Positions 8,955 through 18,079 of a stretch of 64,000 nucleotides of DNA are shown in pieces. Every line of letters starts with the position of its first letter. Within the stretch, counting starts at the first letter, position 1. The translations under genes and the position numbers were made by a program. Source of the DNA: Leclercia adecarboxylata (GTDB lineage: Bacteria; Pseudomonadota; Gammaproteobacteria; Enterobacterales; Enterobacteriaceae); the NCBI RefSeq assembly GCF_023639785.1, contig NZ_CP098325.1:1178001-1242000 (forward strand). Reading direction: 5' to 3'. The notes beneath the pieces are model-generated. The model searched no databases, was not told the DNA's origin, and was given only the letters and a program-made list of their open reading frames with translations.

Positions 8955-9288
8955 CGTTTATTCTTATCAAGTTTCATTGTTGCTTTGATTTTTTGCGAGG
9001 CGGCTTCCGGGATGGGTTTTTGATGGTTGTCGCTTTAACATCCTCGCGGTATCTTCCTGTTGCGCCTGCAAAATCAGGCGTCGGGATTGACCTCCTGGTA
9101 TGAGTTACAGGCGACATGGATTACTATGTCGTGCGCACGGCTACACCTCAATGGCGGGCCGGGCGGGGGCGTCGCAAGACGCGCCGGTTTCCTGTAACGC
9201 CGGTAAGGTCAACCTCGTCTGGTTCCGCCACCCGTGAGATTGACCTCTCCGATGGCGGATTTAAATACCGTTACAGGAGGTTGCCACT
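8955..9288 (+). other. Long structured leader before the gene at 9289
   Basis: No gene of its own is visible here. The stretch contains CGACAT/ATGTCG arms (9112-9131) around an 8-base loop and GGTCAA/TTGACC arms (about 9207-9246). It ends in a strong ACAGGAGG ribosome-binding site 9 bp before ATG 9289. It resembles, from memory only, leaders found before Icd-like genes of P4-type prophages. Together with copy B upstream it could be one transcribed unit. Confidence 0.5.
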
Positions 9289-9750
9289 ATGGCTACAACC
9301 CCAACCCAGACTCACCCATTATTTACCGTACCGTTCTCGCACAACACTGATTTCACCGTGCTGGCGAATCACTGCGAGCGGTTTGCTCAAAACCTGCTTG
9401 AAACCGACGAGCCCGCCGAAAAGCTGGCACTGTGCGCTCGCCTTTCAGCTTGTCTCGCGCTGTTACAGCCCACGCTCAACGAGCCCATCCCGGCGCACCT
9501 GGTGGAACATTTCACTCTTAGCGATCTGCCTTCCCGTCTGCCCGCATTCGAGCCGGAAAGCGATCAGCTGGGCATCTATTGCCAGACGGTCACGCAGCTT
9601 TTAATCAGCAACGTCCTGCCGCCCGAGATGGCGCGCGTGATGGAAGGGCTGCTGTATGACCTGGTGAGTTTTTACGCCGACACGCTCAACGCACCACGCT
9701 GGCTGCAAACGCCGGAGGGACGCGTGGCAATTGATGCGTTGATCAACTGA
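9289..9750 (+). CDS. Unrecognised 153-aa protein with an Icd-like N-terminus
   Basis: I do not recognise the family of the bulk of this protein. The first ten residues (MATTPTQTHP) and the leader before it resemble those I recall for Icd-like proteins of P4-type satellite phages. Residues 15-153 look like a soluble, mostly helical, acidic domain (LARLSACLALLQPTLNEP-type amphipathic helices) with no signal peptide or membrane segment. The start is supported by ACAGGAGG at 9 bp. The gene sits between structured elements B and C, and a REP palindrome pair follows its stop. It may be an Icd-type start fused to an unrelated domain, which would fit exchange of cargo behind a fixed leader. Its function is unknown. 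Confidence 0.75.
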   Translation: MATTPTQTHPLFTVPFSHNTDFTVLANHCERFAQNLLETDEPAEKLALCARLSACLALLQPTLNEPIPAHLVEHFTLSDLPSRLPAFEPESDQLGIYCQTVTQLLISNVLPPEMARVMEGLLYDLVSFYADTLNAPRWLQTPEGRVAIDALIN

Positions 9751-9832
9751 TTTGTAGGCCGGGCAAACGCAGTGCCGCCCGGCACAACAACGCCGGGTGG
9801 CGGCTTCGCCTTACCCGGCCTACAAAACCAAA
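9751..9832. repeat. REP/BIME pair
   Basis: Two head-to-head REP units: TGTAGGCCGGGCAAACGCAG with GCCGCCCGGC, then GCCGGGTGGCGGCTTCGCC with TTACCCGGCCTAC. They directly follow the gene at 9289. The AT-rich remainder to 9877 shows nothing further. Confidence 0.85.
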
Positions 9833-9877
9833 AACAAAAATCAGCGATGAAGAAATTAAAAACAAACAAAGGGTTTA

Positions 9878-10180
9878 TAGCGGCTCCCAGGTCCGGCTGA
9901 AAATCGCCGAAGCGTTTCCGGAAGGCCGGGGCGAGGCGCATGGACGCGCCGAGAGGGCATAGCCTGCATGGATGCAGGCTGGTGCCCGACCCGAAAGCCT
10001 GGAGGAATAAGCTGAGGGCATCGCGAAGCGACGATTTTCTTGCCGGGAGCCCGGGTCGCCAGGGTGGTGGCGATTGAGCCACCCTGGCACGTTCACCGGT
10101 TGTGCAGTAACAGAGAAGCACGGCTCCGGAAGTGAACGGAACCCCCACCGCCGCCGCATATTCCCCTCAGGCCGAAGGTG
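9878..10180 (-). repeat. Structured repeat element, copy C (inverted)
   Basis: Minus-strand copy of the element at 6583 and 7173. Hairpin 1 arms are GCCAGGGTGG/CCACCCTGGC (10058-10067 and 10079-10088). The small hairpin is TCGC-TTC-GCGA (10021-10031). The central hairpin pairs AGCCTGCA with TGCAGGCT (9961-9980) inside GGGCA/TGCCC (9955-9987). The outer arms are at 9893-9907 and about 10031-10045. Stem sequences differ from copies A and B, yet pairing is kept. It ends 8 bp before the fepA stop, so it could also be transcribed as the fepA 3' region. Confidence 0.85.
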
Positions 10181-10187
10181 CAAACCA

Positions 10188-12428
10188 TCAGAACCGCGTA
10201 TTCACACTCATAAACCAGGTCCGCCCCGGCTCATTATAGGTATACGCCCCCGCACCATACATATACGCCCCCGTCGTGGTATTCCCCGTCGTCTGGGCAT
10301 TACCCGCACGCCACTGGCGTTTATCGAAGACGTTATCCACGCCGCCGGTCAGGCTCACGTATTTCGTCACGTCCCAGGTCGCGCTCAGGCCGACGATGCT
10401 GTATGGACTGACTTCGTCCAGCTCGGATCCGGTCGCCGGCTGACCTTTGTAGTTGTACTTCTTCGGCTGCTGCTTGCCGTACCAGGTAAAGGTCGACTGC
10501 AGCGACACATCCTGCTGCACCTGCCAGCTCAGGGTGGAGTTCAGCGTATACTCCGGGATGATCGACAGACGGTCGCCGGTCTCCTTGTTCTTGCTTTGCA
10601 GCATGTAAGTAATGTTGTTGGTCCAGTTGATGGTGTCGCTGACCGGCACGTTCAGGGTGCCTTCCAGCCCTTCAACGACCGCCTTCGGCACGTTTTCCCA
10701 CTGATAAATATCCGTCTGTACCTTACCGGAAGAGGTATGGCCCACCGGGGCATAGCCCGCTTCAATCTTGTCGCGATAATCGTTGCGGAACCAGGTCACG
10801 CCTGCCAGCCAGCCGTCGCGTTTCCACTCCAGGCCAATCTCTTTGTTGATGCTGGTTTCGGCTTTCAGATCTTCGTTACCCAGCATGTAGCAGCCCACGC
10901 CGTCGGTGCTGGCATAGCAGCCCTGGCCCTTGCTGTAGAGCAGGTAGTTCGGGTTGGTCTGGTACAGGCTCGGCGCTTTATAGGCCCGGGCAATACCCAT
11001 CTTCAGGGTGAAATCATCCCCCAGCCCCTGGGAGAGGTTCAGGGACGGGCTCCAGTTGTTGCCGACGATGGAGTGATGATCGAAACGCAGCGCCGGGGTC
11101 AGCATGGTGGTGTCGGTCAGCTCCATGTTGTTTTCGGCGAACAGGGAGAAGATCTCCGCATCGGAGTACGGACTGCGATTATCGCTCATCCCGGCAATGG
11201 CGCCGCCCTGCAGGGCCTGGCCGTTGGAGGACATATCCTTCATCCGCTGCTGATCCCACTCGGCACCCAGGGTCAGGTTCTGGTTGACGATAAAGTCGAT
11301 GGGCAGGTTGATCTCGCTGTGCAGCATCACGTCGGAAAGATCGGTGTCGGTGAACTTATCGCTGTTAAACAGCCCCTCCAGGCCGCCCGCCAGCCCCTCG
11401 CCCAGACGGGAGTTGCGGGTGTGCTCGTACTGCGCCCAGTTGTTGGTGGTGATACCGTTATCCCAGCCGCCGGTCCAGGTCAGAGCGAAGTTCTGGCGAT
11501 AGATCCGGTTGGTCTCTTTGCCGTAATTTTTCTTCACCAGCCCGTTGCTGCTGTTGTCATTGTTGGTGTTCTGGGTATCCCCGGCATAGAGGTTGTTCTG
11601 ACGGCTGTAGCCCGCTTCGAACTGCAGGGCCTGCATCGGGGCAAACTCCCAGCGCAGCACGCCGTTTACGTCTTTATTCTCAACGCCTTCACGTCCGGCG
11701 GGCAGGGTGTCCGCATAGGCGCCGGTACGTTCAGACTGATGACCCTGGTTAATATCCCAGGCGTCGGCCTGGGTTTTATCCAGGTTGCCGTACAGGCGGA
11801 AGCTGAACGCGTCGCCCAGCGGGCCGCTGAGGCTGAAGTTGGTGCGTTTGGTGGAGCCTTCTTCATCATGCTCAGGCGCATTCAGGTAGGTATTCCAGGA
11901 GCCATGCCACTCGTTGCTCACCTTTTTGGTGATGATATTCACCACGCCGCCCGCCGCGCCGTTACCGTAGCGCGCCGCCGCCGGACCGCGGATCACTTCG
12001 ATGCGCTCGATCATCTCTGGCGGCACCCAGCCGGTATCGCCGCGGGTGTCACGCTCGCCCCGCCAGCCCAGACGGATCGAGTTCCGGCTGGTCACCGGCT
12101 TGCCGTCAATCAGGATCAGGGTGTTTTCCGGGCCCATGCCGCGAATATCAATCTGGCGATTGTTGCCGCGCTGGCCGCTGGTGGAGTTACCGGTCAGGTT
12201 GACGCCCGGCATGGTGCGGATGATCTCGGATACGTCGCGCGCCGACGGGTTTTTACGGATCTCATCGGCGGTGATGGTGGACACGCCCGGCGCCTGCAGG
12301 TTCTGCTCGGCGGCGGTGATCACCATGGTGTCTTCGTGTCCGGCGGTTTCGGCTGCCATCGCAGGCAGTGCCACACCATAAATTCCCAGATTGACCAGTA
12401 AGGTCAGTGAGTGAAGCTTGTTATTCAT
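10188..12428 (-). CDS. fepA: Ferric enterobactin outer-membrane receptor FepA
   Basis: TonB-dependent receptor of 746 residues that takes ferric enterobactin across the outer membrane. A signal peptide (residues 1 to about 26, ending LPAMAA) precedes the TonB box DTMVITA (33-39). A plug domain follows (PGVNLTGNSTSGQRGNNRQI and IRGPAAARYGNGAAGGVVNI), then a 22-strand barrel ending in the C-terminal aromatic NTRF. It is divergent from fes, with Fur boxes between them. In E. coli entD lies just downstream; here structured repeat C takes that place. Confidence 0.98.
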   Translation of the reverse strand: MNNKLHSLTLLVNLGIYGVALPAMAAETAGHEDTMVITAAEQNLQAPGVSTITADEIRKNPSARDVSEIIRTMPGVNLTGNSTSGQRGNNRQIDIRGMGPENTLILIDGKPVTSRNSIRLGWRGERDTRGDTGWVPPEMIERIEVIRGPAAARYGNGAAGGVVNIITKKVSNEWHGSWNTYLNAPEHDEEGSTKRTNFSLSGPLGDAFSFRLYGNLDKTQADAWDINQGHQSERTGAYADTLPAGREGVENKDVNGVLRWEFAPMQALQFEAGYSRQNNLYAGDTQNTNNDNSSNGLVKKNYGKETNRIYRQNFALTWTGGWDNGITTNNWAQYEHTRNSRLGEGLAGGLEGLFNSDKFTDTDLSDVMLHSEINLPIDFIVNQNLTLGAEWDQQRMKDMSSNGQALQGGAIAGMSDNRSPYSDAEIFSLFAENNMELTDTTMLTPALRFDHHSIVGNNWSPSLNLSQGLGDDFTLKMGIARAYKAPSLYQTNPNYLLYSKGQGCYASTDGVGCYMLGNEDLKAETSINKEIGLEWKRDGWLAGVTWFRNDYRDKIEAGYAPVGHTSSGKVQTDIYQWENVPKAVVEGLEGTLNVPVSDTINWTNNITYMLQSKNKETGDRLSIIPEYTLNSTLSWQVQQDVSLQSTFTWYGKQQPKKYNYKGQPATGSELDEVSPYSIVGLSATWDVTKYVSLTGGVDNVFDKRQWRAGNAQTTGNTTTGAYMYGAGAYTYNEPGRTWFMSVNTRF

Positions 12429-12605
12429 TGTATGTCCTGCTTTTCGATGCCGCGTTCCCCATGGCTCCGTTCCCGAATGGGTGAGGAGGCGGCAGGATGT
12501 CGCCCGCAGTCTGCGAAAACCCCTCGATCCTGAGTCAGTACGCAGCGCATGGCATGGTTATTTACTGTTCGCGCTTCCCACAGCGCGCCCATACGCTATT
12601 GCAAA

Positions 12606-12631
12606 TGAAAATAGTTATCAATAATATTATC
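12606..12631. promoter_or_regulatory. Fur boxes, fepA-fes divergent promoter
   Basis: An AT-rich tract with overlapping Fur-type hexamers (ATGAAAATAGTTATCAATAA followed by TATTATC) lies between fepA (start 12428) and fes (start 12684). A single 19-mer matches the consensus only moderately by hand, about 11 of 19, but the same arrangement governs fepA-fes in E. coli. Iron-replete Fur would repress both directions. Confidence 0.75.
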
Positions 12632-12683
12632 GATATTGTTTATCTTTTATCAAAAAAACAGAACAGTTCATGGGGTTAAATCG

Positions 12684-13889
12684 GTGACGACGCTGGAGAC
12701 GGGAAGTGATGCCTGGTGGCAGTCGAAACAGGGGCCTGAAAGGGTTCGGGAAGGGGACCATTACCGGGTGACATTCTGGTGGCGCGACCCGAACGGCACG
12801 GAACAGACCTCGCCGCTAAAAAGGGTCTGGCTCTATATTACGGGCGTGACCGATCACCACCACAACGCCCGCCCGCAGACGCTGGCGCGCATCCCTGGCA
12901 CCGACGTCTGGCAATGGCAGGGCGAGTTCAGCCCAAACTGGCGCGGCAGCTACTGCTTTATCCCCTCTGAACACGACGACGACTTTGCTGAGGCGGTGTT
13001 TGCCACCGATCCGCCGGACCGCATGGCCCTGCGCGAAGGCTGGCGCAAACTGCTGCCAAAGGCCATCGCCGATCCGCGTAACCCCCAACACTGGCGCGGC
13101 GGACGCGGCCACCCGGTCTCGGCGCTGGAGATGCCCGACGCACCGCTCCAGCCCGGCTGGGATCGCCCCGATACCCCGTATCAACCGGCGCAGTGCATCA
13201 CCTGGCAGAGCGCAAGGCTCGGCAACCGGCGCCGGGTGTGGATCTTCACCACCGGGGAACAGACCCCGCACGAACGCCCGCTGGCGGTGCTCCTCGACGG
13301 CCAGTTCTGGGCCGAAAGCATGCCGGTGTGGCCCGCGCTGACCGCGCTCACCCTTGATGGCCAGCTGCCGCCTGCGGTCTACGTGCTGATCGACGTCATT
13401 GATACCGCCCATCGCACCCGCGAGCTGCCCTGTAATCCCGATTTCTGGCTTGCCGTTCAGGAGGAGCTGCTGCCGCAGGTGCAGGCCCTGGCCCCGTTCA
13501 GCGAGCGGGCCGATCGCACCCTGGTCGCAGGGCAGAGCTTTGGCGGGCTTTCTGCGCTTTATGCCGGACTGCACTGGCCGGAGCGCTTTGGCTGCGTGCT
13601 CAGCCAGTCCGGGTCGTTCTGGTGGCCGCATCGCGGCGGCCAGCACGACGGCGTGATTATCGAACAACTCAAAAACCAACAACTTTCAACGCAGGGATTG
13701 CGCATCGTCCTTGAGGCGGGGCGACGGGAACCGCTGATATTTCGCGCCTGTCAGGCGCTTTATGCCGAACTACAGCAGACACAGCAGCCGGTTTTCTGGC
13801 GTCCGGTGGACGGCGGACATGATGCACTTTGCTGGCGGGGAGGGCTGACGCAGGGGCTGATGACTCTCTGGCAGCCGCTTATTCAATAA
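12684..13889 (+). CDS. fes: Enterochelin (ferric enterobactin) esterase
   Basis: Cytoplasmic esterase of 401 residues that cuts the trilactone of ferric enterobactin to release iron. It has an N-terminal domain (about 1-150, with RVWLYITGVTDHH and WRGSYCFIPSEHDDD) and a C-terminal alpha/beta hydrolase domain with nucleophile elbow AGQSFGG and the catalytic His in DGGHDALCWRGG. I choose GTG 12684, giving VTTLETGSDAWWQSK, because it matches the E. coli length (400) and has TGGGG 8 bp upstream; the longer in-frame ATG at 12636 lies just past the Fur boxes. It is first in fes-ybdZ-entF. Confidence 0.95.
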   Translation: MTTLETGSDAWWQSKQGPERVREGDHYRVTFWWRDPNGTEQTSPLKRVWLYITGVTDHHHNARPQTLARIPGTDVWQWQGEFSPNWRGSYCFIPSEHDDDFAEAVFATDPPDRMALREGWRKLLPKAIADPRNPQHWRGGRGHPVSALEMPDAPLQPGWDRPDTPYQPAQCITWQSARLGNRRRVWIFTTGEQTPHERPLAVLLDGQFWAESMPVWPALTALTLDGQLPPAVYVLIDVIDTAHRTRELPCNPDFWLAVQEELLPQVQALAPFSERADRTLVAGQSFGGLSALYAGLHWPERFGCVLSQSGSFWWPHRGGQHDGVIIEQLKNQQLSTQGLRIVLEAGRREPLIFRACQALYAELQQTQQPVFWRPVDGGHDALCWRGGLTQGLMTLWQPLIQ

Positions 13890-13900
13890 CGGAGTCTGGT

Positions 13901-14113
13901 ATGGAATTCAGTAACCCCTTCGACGATCCGCAGGGTCTGTTCACTATTGTACAAAACGCAGGGCAGCAGTACAGCCTGTGGCCGCAGCAGTACGCCTTGC
14001 CCGACGGCTGGCGCGTGGTGTGTGAGCCGCAGTCGCAGGAAGCCTGTCAGCAGTGGCTTGCCGCCCACTGGCAAACCCTGATCCCGGCCCATTTTGCACA
14101 GGTGAATTCATGA
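13901..14113 (+). CDS. ybdZ: MbtH-like protein YbdZ
   Basis: A 70-residue MbtH-family protein that binds the adenylation domain of EntF and supports its folding and activity. Family features seen are NPFDDPQG at residues 4-11, QYSLWP, the invariant W residues and LPDGW. I start at ATG 13901, 11 bp after the fes stop, with GGAG upstream; a longer in-frame start would lie inside fes. Its TGA overlaps the entF start (ATGA), which indicates coupled translation. Confidence 0.96.
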   Translation: MEFSNPFDDPQGLFTIVQNAGQQYSLWPQQYALPDGWRVVCEPQSQEACQQWLAAHWQTLIPAHFAQVNS

Positions 14114-17100
14114 GCGCACATCTTCCTCTCGTGGCCGCCCAGCCGGGGATCTGGATGGCGGAACAGCTTTCCGACCTGCCTAACGCCTGGAGCGTGGCCC
14201 ACTACGTCGAGCTGACCGGCCCGGTGGATGCGCCCCTGCTGGCGAAAGCGGTAGTGGCAGGCATGATGCAGGCCGACACCCTGCGTACCCGCTTTAGCGA
14301 AGACAACGGCGAGATCGCCCAGTGGGTGGACGACAGCCTTATCCTGCCGGAACCGCAGATTATCGACCTGCGCCACCACGCCGACCCGCATGATGCGGCG
14401 CTGGCGAAAATGCAGGCCGATCTCAACCAGAACCTGCGCGTCGACAGCGGCCAGCCGCTGGCCTTCCATCTGCTGATTCAGGTGGCGGACAACCGCTGGT
14501 ACTGGTATCAGCGTTATCACCATCTGGTGGTGGATGGCTTCAGCTTCCCGGCCATTACCCGGCAGATCGCCGCCATTTATCGTGCCTGGCTGAAAGGCGA
14601 TACCACGCCGGATTCGCCGTTTACGCCGTTTGCCGGGGTGGTGGAGGAGTATCAGCGCTACCGCGACAGCGAGGCGTATGTCCGCGACGGCGCCTTCTGG
14701 GCGGAGCAGCGCAAACAGCTCCCGCCGCCGGTGTCGCTCTCCAGCGCGCCGCTGCCGGGGCGCGCCGCCACGACGGACATTCTGCGCCTGAAGCTGACCG
14801 CCGATCGTCATGCCTTCAGCCAGCTTACTCACGCCAGCCAGTGCCAGCGCACCGACCTTGCCCTGGCGCTGGTGGCCCTGTGGCTGGCCCGCCTCACCGG
14901 GCGCATGCACTACGCCGCCGGGTTTATCTTTATGCGCCGGATGGGCTCCGCGGCGCTCACCGCCACCGGCCCGGTGCTGAACGTGCTGCCGCTGGCGGTA
15001 AACATTAATCCTCTGGAGACGCTGCCGGCGCTGGCCCAGCGCCTGGCCGGACAGATGAAAAAGATGCGCCGCCATCAGCGTTACGACGCTGAGCAGATCG
15101 TCCGCGACAGCGGGCGTGCCGCCAGCGACGAGGCCCTGTTTGGCCCGGTGTTTAACGTCAAGGTCTTCGACTATCAGCTGGATATCGACGGCGTGCAGGC
15201 GGTAACGCACACCCTCGCCACTGGCCCGGTGAACGACCTGGAGATGGCGCTGTTCCCGGACGAGCAGGGCGGTCTGAGCATTGAGATCCTCGCCAACAAG
15301 CAGCGTTACGATGAGGCCACTTTGACGCGCCACGTCGAGCGCCTGCACGGTCTGCTGGCGCAGTTTGCCGCCAACGCCGACCTGCGCTGCGGCGAGGCAG
15401 AGACGGTCTCTGACGGCGAATACCGCCTGCTGGAGAATATCAACCAGACGGCGGTTCCGCTGCCGCTTACCACCCTGAGCGCGCTGGTGGCGGAGCAGGC
15501 GGCAAAAACCCCGGATGCCCCGGCGCTGGCCGATGCCCATGTGGAGCTCACCTACCGCCAGATGCGCGAGCAGGTGGTGGCCCTGGCAAACCAGCTTCGC
15601 GCGCGTGGCGTGAAGCCCGGCGACAGCGTGGCGGTGGCACTGCCGCGCTCGGTATTTCTGACGTTAGCCCTGCACGCCATCGTCGAAGCGGGGGCCGCAT
15701 GGCTGCCGCTGGACACCGGGTATCCCGACGATCGCCTGCATATGATGATTGAGGACGCGAAGCCGTCGCTGCTGATCACCACCGACGACCAGCGCCCGCG
15801 CTTTGAACATCTGCCGGTGGCGATGTTTAGTTACAACACACTATTGCCTGCTGCGGGCTCTGAACCTCTGCACCTGAGCAGGCCGGAACAGACCGCCTAT
15901 ATCATCTTCACCTCCGGCTCGACAGGGCGGCCAAAAGGGGTGATGGTCGGTCAGACCGCCATCGTGAACCGCCTGCTGTGGATGCAAAACCACTATCCGC
16001 TCACCGCCGAAGACGTGGTGGCGCAAAAAACGCCGTGCAGCTTTGACGTCTCGGTGTGGGAGTTCTGGTGGCCGTTTATCGCCGGGGCGAAGCTGGTGAT
16101 GGCCGAGCCGGAGGCGCACCGCGACCCGCTGGCGATGCAGGCCTTCTTTGCGCAATACGGTGTCACTACCACCCACTTTGTGCCCTCGATGCTGGCGGCC
16201 TTTGTCGCCTCGCTGACCCCGGAAAACGTCGCCTGCTGCGCCAGCCTGAAACAGGTGTTCTGCAGCGGCGAGGCCCTGCCGACCGAACTGTGCCGGGAGT
16301 GGGAGCAGCTGACCCATGTGCCGCTGCATAACCTGTATGGCCCGACGGAGGCGGCGGTGGACGTCAGCTGGTATCCGGCGTATGGCCCGGAGCTGGCGGC
16401 AGTAGAGGGTAACAGCGTGCCGATTGGCTTCCCGGTGTGGAACACCGGCCTGCGCATTCTGGATGGGATGATGCGCCCGGTGCCGCCCGGCGTGGCGGGG
16501 GATCTCTACCTCACCGGCATCCAGCTGGCGCAGGGCTATCTGGGCCGTCCGGATCTGACCGCCAGCCGCTTTATCGCCGATCCCTTTGTTCCCGGCGAGC
16601 GTATGTACCGCACCGGGGACGTTGCCTGCTGGCTGGATAACGGCGCGGTGGAGTATCTGGGCCGCAGCGACGATCAGCTGAAAATTCGCGGCCAGCGCAT
16701 CGAGCTGGGAGAGATCGACCGGGCGATGCTGGCCCTGCCGGACGTGGCTCAGGCGGTGACCCACGCCTGCGTCATCAACCAGGCGGCGGCCACCGGCGGC
16801 GATGCCCGTCAGCTGGTGGGGTATGTGGTGTCAGAGTCCGGCCTGCCGCTGGATCGCGACGCGCTTTTAAATGCCCTGAAAGCTCAGCTGCCGCCGCATA
16901 TGGTGCCCGTCGTCGTGCTGCAACTGAGCGCATTGCCCCTCAGCGCCAACGGCAAACTGGATCGCAAGGCGCTGCCGCTGCCGGAGTTAACGGTTAAAGC
17001 CCAGGGGCGCCCGCCGGAAACCGACGCCGAATGGACCATTGCCGCAGCCTTTTCGGCCCTGCTGGGGTGTGAGATCAACGACGTCGAGGCGGATTTCTTC

Positions 17101-17976
17101 GCTCTCGGCGGCCATTCGCTGCTGGCGATGCGCCTTGCCGCCACGCTCAGCCGCCACTTTGACCGGCAGGTGACGCCGGGGCAGGTGATGGTGGCCCCGA
17201 CGGTGGGCAAGCTGAGCGCGCTGCTCACCTCAGAGATGAGCGACGAGCAGGCACAGCGTCTGGGCTACGAGACGATATTACCCCTGCGTGAAAGCGACGG
17301 CCCGACGCTGTTCTGCTTCCATCCGGCCTCGGGTTTTGCCTGGCAGTTCAGCGTGCTGGCCCGCTACCTGAGTCCGCGCTGGTCGATCGTCGGCATTCAG
17401 TCGCCGCGACCGGGGCCGATGCAAAACTGCGCGACGCTGGACGAGGTGATCGCGCACCATCTGGCGACGCTCCGCGCGCAGCAGCCGCACGGGCCTTATT
17501 ACCTGTTCGGCTATTCCCTCGGTGGCACCCTGGCGCAGGGCATCGCCGCGCGTCTGCGGGCGCAGGGGGAGGCGGTAGCGTTTCTCGGCCTGCTGGATAC
17601 CTGGCCGCCGGAGACGCAAAACTGGTCCGAGAAAGAGGCCAAGGGTCTGGATCCTGAGGTCTTAGCGGAGATTGAACGCGAGCGTCAGGCGTTCCTCGCT
17701 GCCCAGCAGGGGCAGGCTTCCGGGGCGCTGTTCAGCGCCATCGAGGGCAATTACGCCGACGCGGTGCGGCTGCTGACCACGGCGCACAGTTCCTCGTTTG
17801 ACGGCAAAGCGACGCTGTTTGTCGCCGAGCGCACGCGAACCATGGATCCGCACCAGGCCTGGGCGCCATGGGTGGGAGAGCTGGAGGTGTATGCTCAGGA
17901 CTGCGCCCACGTGGACATCATCTCCCCGCAGGCGTTTGAGAAGATAGGGCCGGTGCTGCGGGAGATTCTGGGGTAG
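14110..17976 (+). CDS. entF: Enterobactin synthetase component F (NRPS C-A-T-TE)
   Basis: A non-ribosomal peptide synthetase of 1288 residues (about 1293 in E. coli). It activates L-serine, joins it to 2,3-dihydroxybenzoate carried on EntB and cyclises three units into enterobactin. The condensation domain has HHLVVDG near residue 137. The adenylation domain (about 450-950) has TSGSTGRPKG near 600 and SFDVSVWEFWWPF. The thiolation domain has GGHSL with the phosphopantetheine Ser near 1003. The thioesterase has GYSLGG with Ser near 1136 and a late His in CAHVDI. The start overlaps the ybdZ stop. Activation needs a phosphopantetheinyl transferase (EntD), which is not encoded in this window. Confidence 0.98.
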   Translation: MSAHLPLVAAQPGIWMAEQLSDLPNAWSVAHYVELTGPVDAPLLAKAVVAGMMQADTLRTRFSEDNGEIAQWVDDSLILPEPQIIDLRHHADPHDAALAKMQADLNQNLRVDSGQPLAFHLLIQVADNRWYWYQRYHHLVVDGFSFPAITRQIAAIYRAWLKGDTTPDSPFTPFAGVVEEYQRYRDSEAYVRDGAFWAEQRKQLPPPVSLSSAPLPGRAATTDILRLKLTADRHAFSQLTHASQCQRTDLALALVALWLARLTGRMHYAAGFIFMRRMGSAALTATGPVLNVLPLAVNINPLETLPALAQRLAGQMKKMRRHQRYDAEQIVRDSGRAASDEALFGPVFNVKVFDYQLDIDGVQAVTHTLATGPVNDLEMALFPDEQGGLSIEILANKQRYDEATLTRHVERLHGLLAQFAANADLRCGEAETVSDGEYRLLENINQTAVPLPLTTLSALVAEQAAKTPDAPALADAHVELTYRQMREQVVALANQLRARGVKPGDSVAVALPRSVFLTLALHAIVEAGAAWLPLDTGYPDDRLHMMIEDAKPSLLITTDDQRPRFEHLPVAMFSYNTLLPAAGSEPLHLSRPEQTAYIIFTSGSTGRPKGVMVGQTAIVNRLLWMQNHYPLTAEDVVAQKTPCSFDVSVWEFWWPFIAGAKLVMAEPEAHRDPLAMQAFFAQYGVTTTHFVPSMLAAFVASLTPENVACCASLKQVFCSGEALPTELCREWEQLTHVPLHNLYGPTEAAVDVSWYPAYGPELAAVEGNSVPIGFPVWNTGLRILDGMMRPVPPGVAGDLYLTGIQLAQGYLGRPDLTASRFIADPFVPGERMYRTGDVACWLDNGAVEYLGRSDDQLKIRGQRIELGEIDRAMLALPDVAQAVTHACVINQAAATGGDARQLVGYVVSESGLPLDRDALLNALKAQLPPHMVPVVVLQLSALPLSANGKLDRKALPLPELTVKAQGRPPETDAEWTIAAAFSALLGCEINDVEADFFALGGHSLLAMRLAATLSRHFDRQVTPGQVMVAPTVGKLSALLTSEMSDEQAQRLGYETILPLRESDGPTLFCFHPASGFAWQFSVLARYLSPRWSIVGIQSPRPGPMQNCATLDEVIAHHLATLRAQQPHGPYYLFGYSLGGTLAQGIAARLRAQGEAVAFLGLLDTWPPETQNWSEKEAKGLDPEVLAEIERERQAFLAAQQGQASGALFSAIEGNYADAVRLLTTAHSSSFDGKATLFVAERTRTMDPHQAWAPWVGELEVYAQDCAHVDIISPQAFEKIGPVLREILG

Positions 17977-18079
17977 ATTCCCCTCACCCCGGCCCTCTCC
18001 CCAAAGGGGCGAGGGTGAAAAGACGGCTCCGTGCGATCCCCTCTCCCCTATGGGGAGAGGGTTAGGGTGAGGGGATCAG
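17977..18079. repeat. Two CCCTCTCCC-type palindromes between convergent entF and fepC
   Basis: A copy in minus orientation (CCCTCACCCCGGCCCTCTCC at 17983-18002, then a GGGGCGAGGG arm) is followed by a plus-orientation copy (CCCCTCTCCCCTATGGGGAG, then AGGGTTAGGGTGAGGGG). Between convergent genes these hairpins may also act as transcription stops; no classical T-tract terminator is visible. Confidence 0.8.

Noticed and set aside
10600..11100. Possible frameshift or domain break in fepA
   Set aside because: The reading frame is continuous over all 746 codons and ends in the normal C-terminal aromatic residue.
10074..12401. Open frame of 775 codons on the + strand opposite fepA
   Set aside because: Antisense shadow of the high-GC fepA gene; composition is typical of reversed codons, with no ribosome-binding site and no known family.
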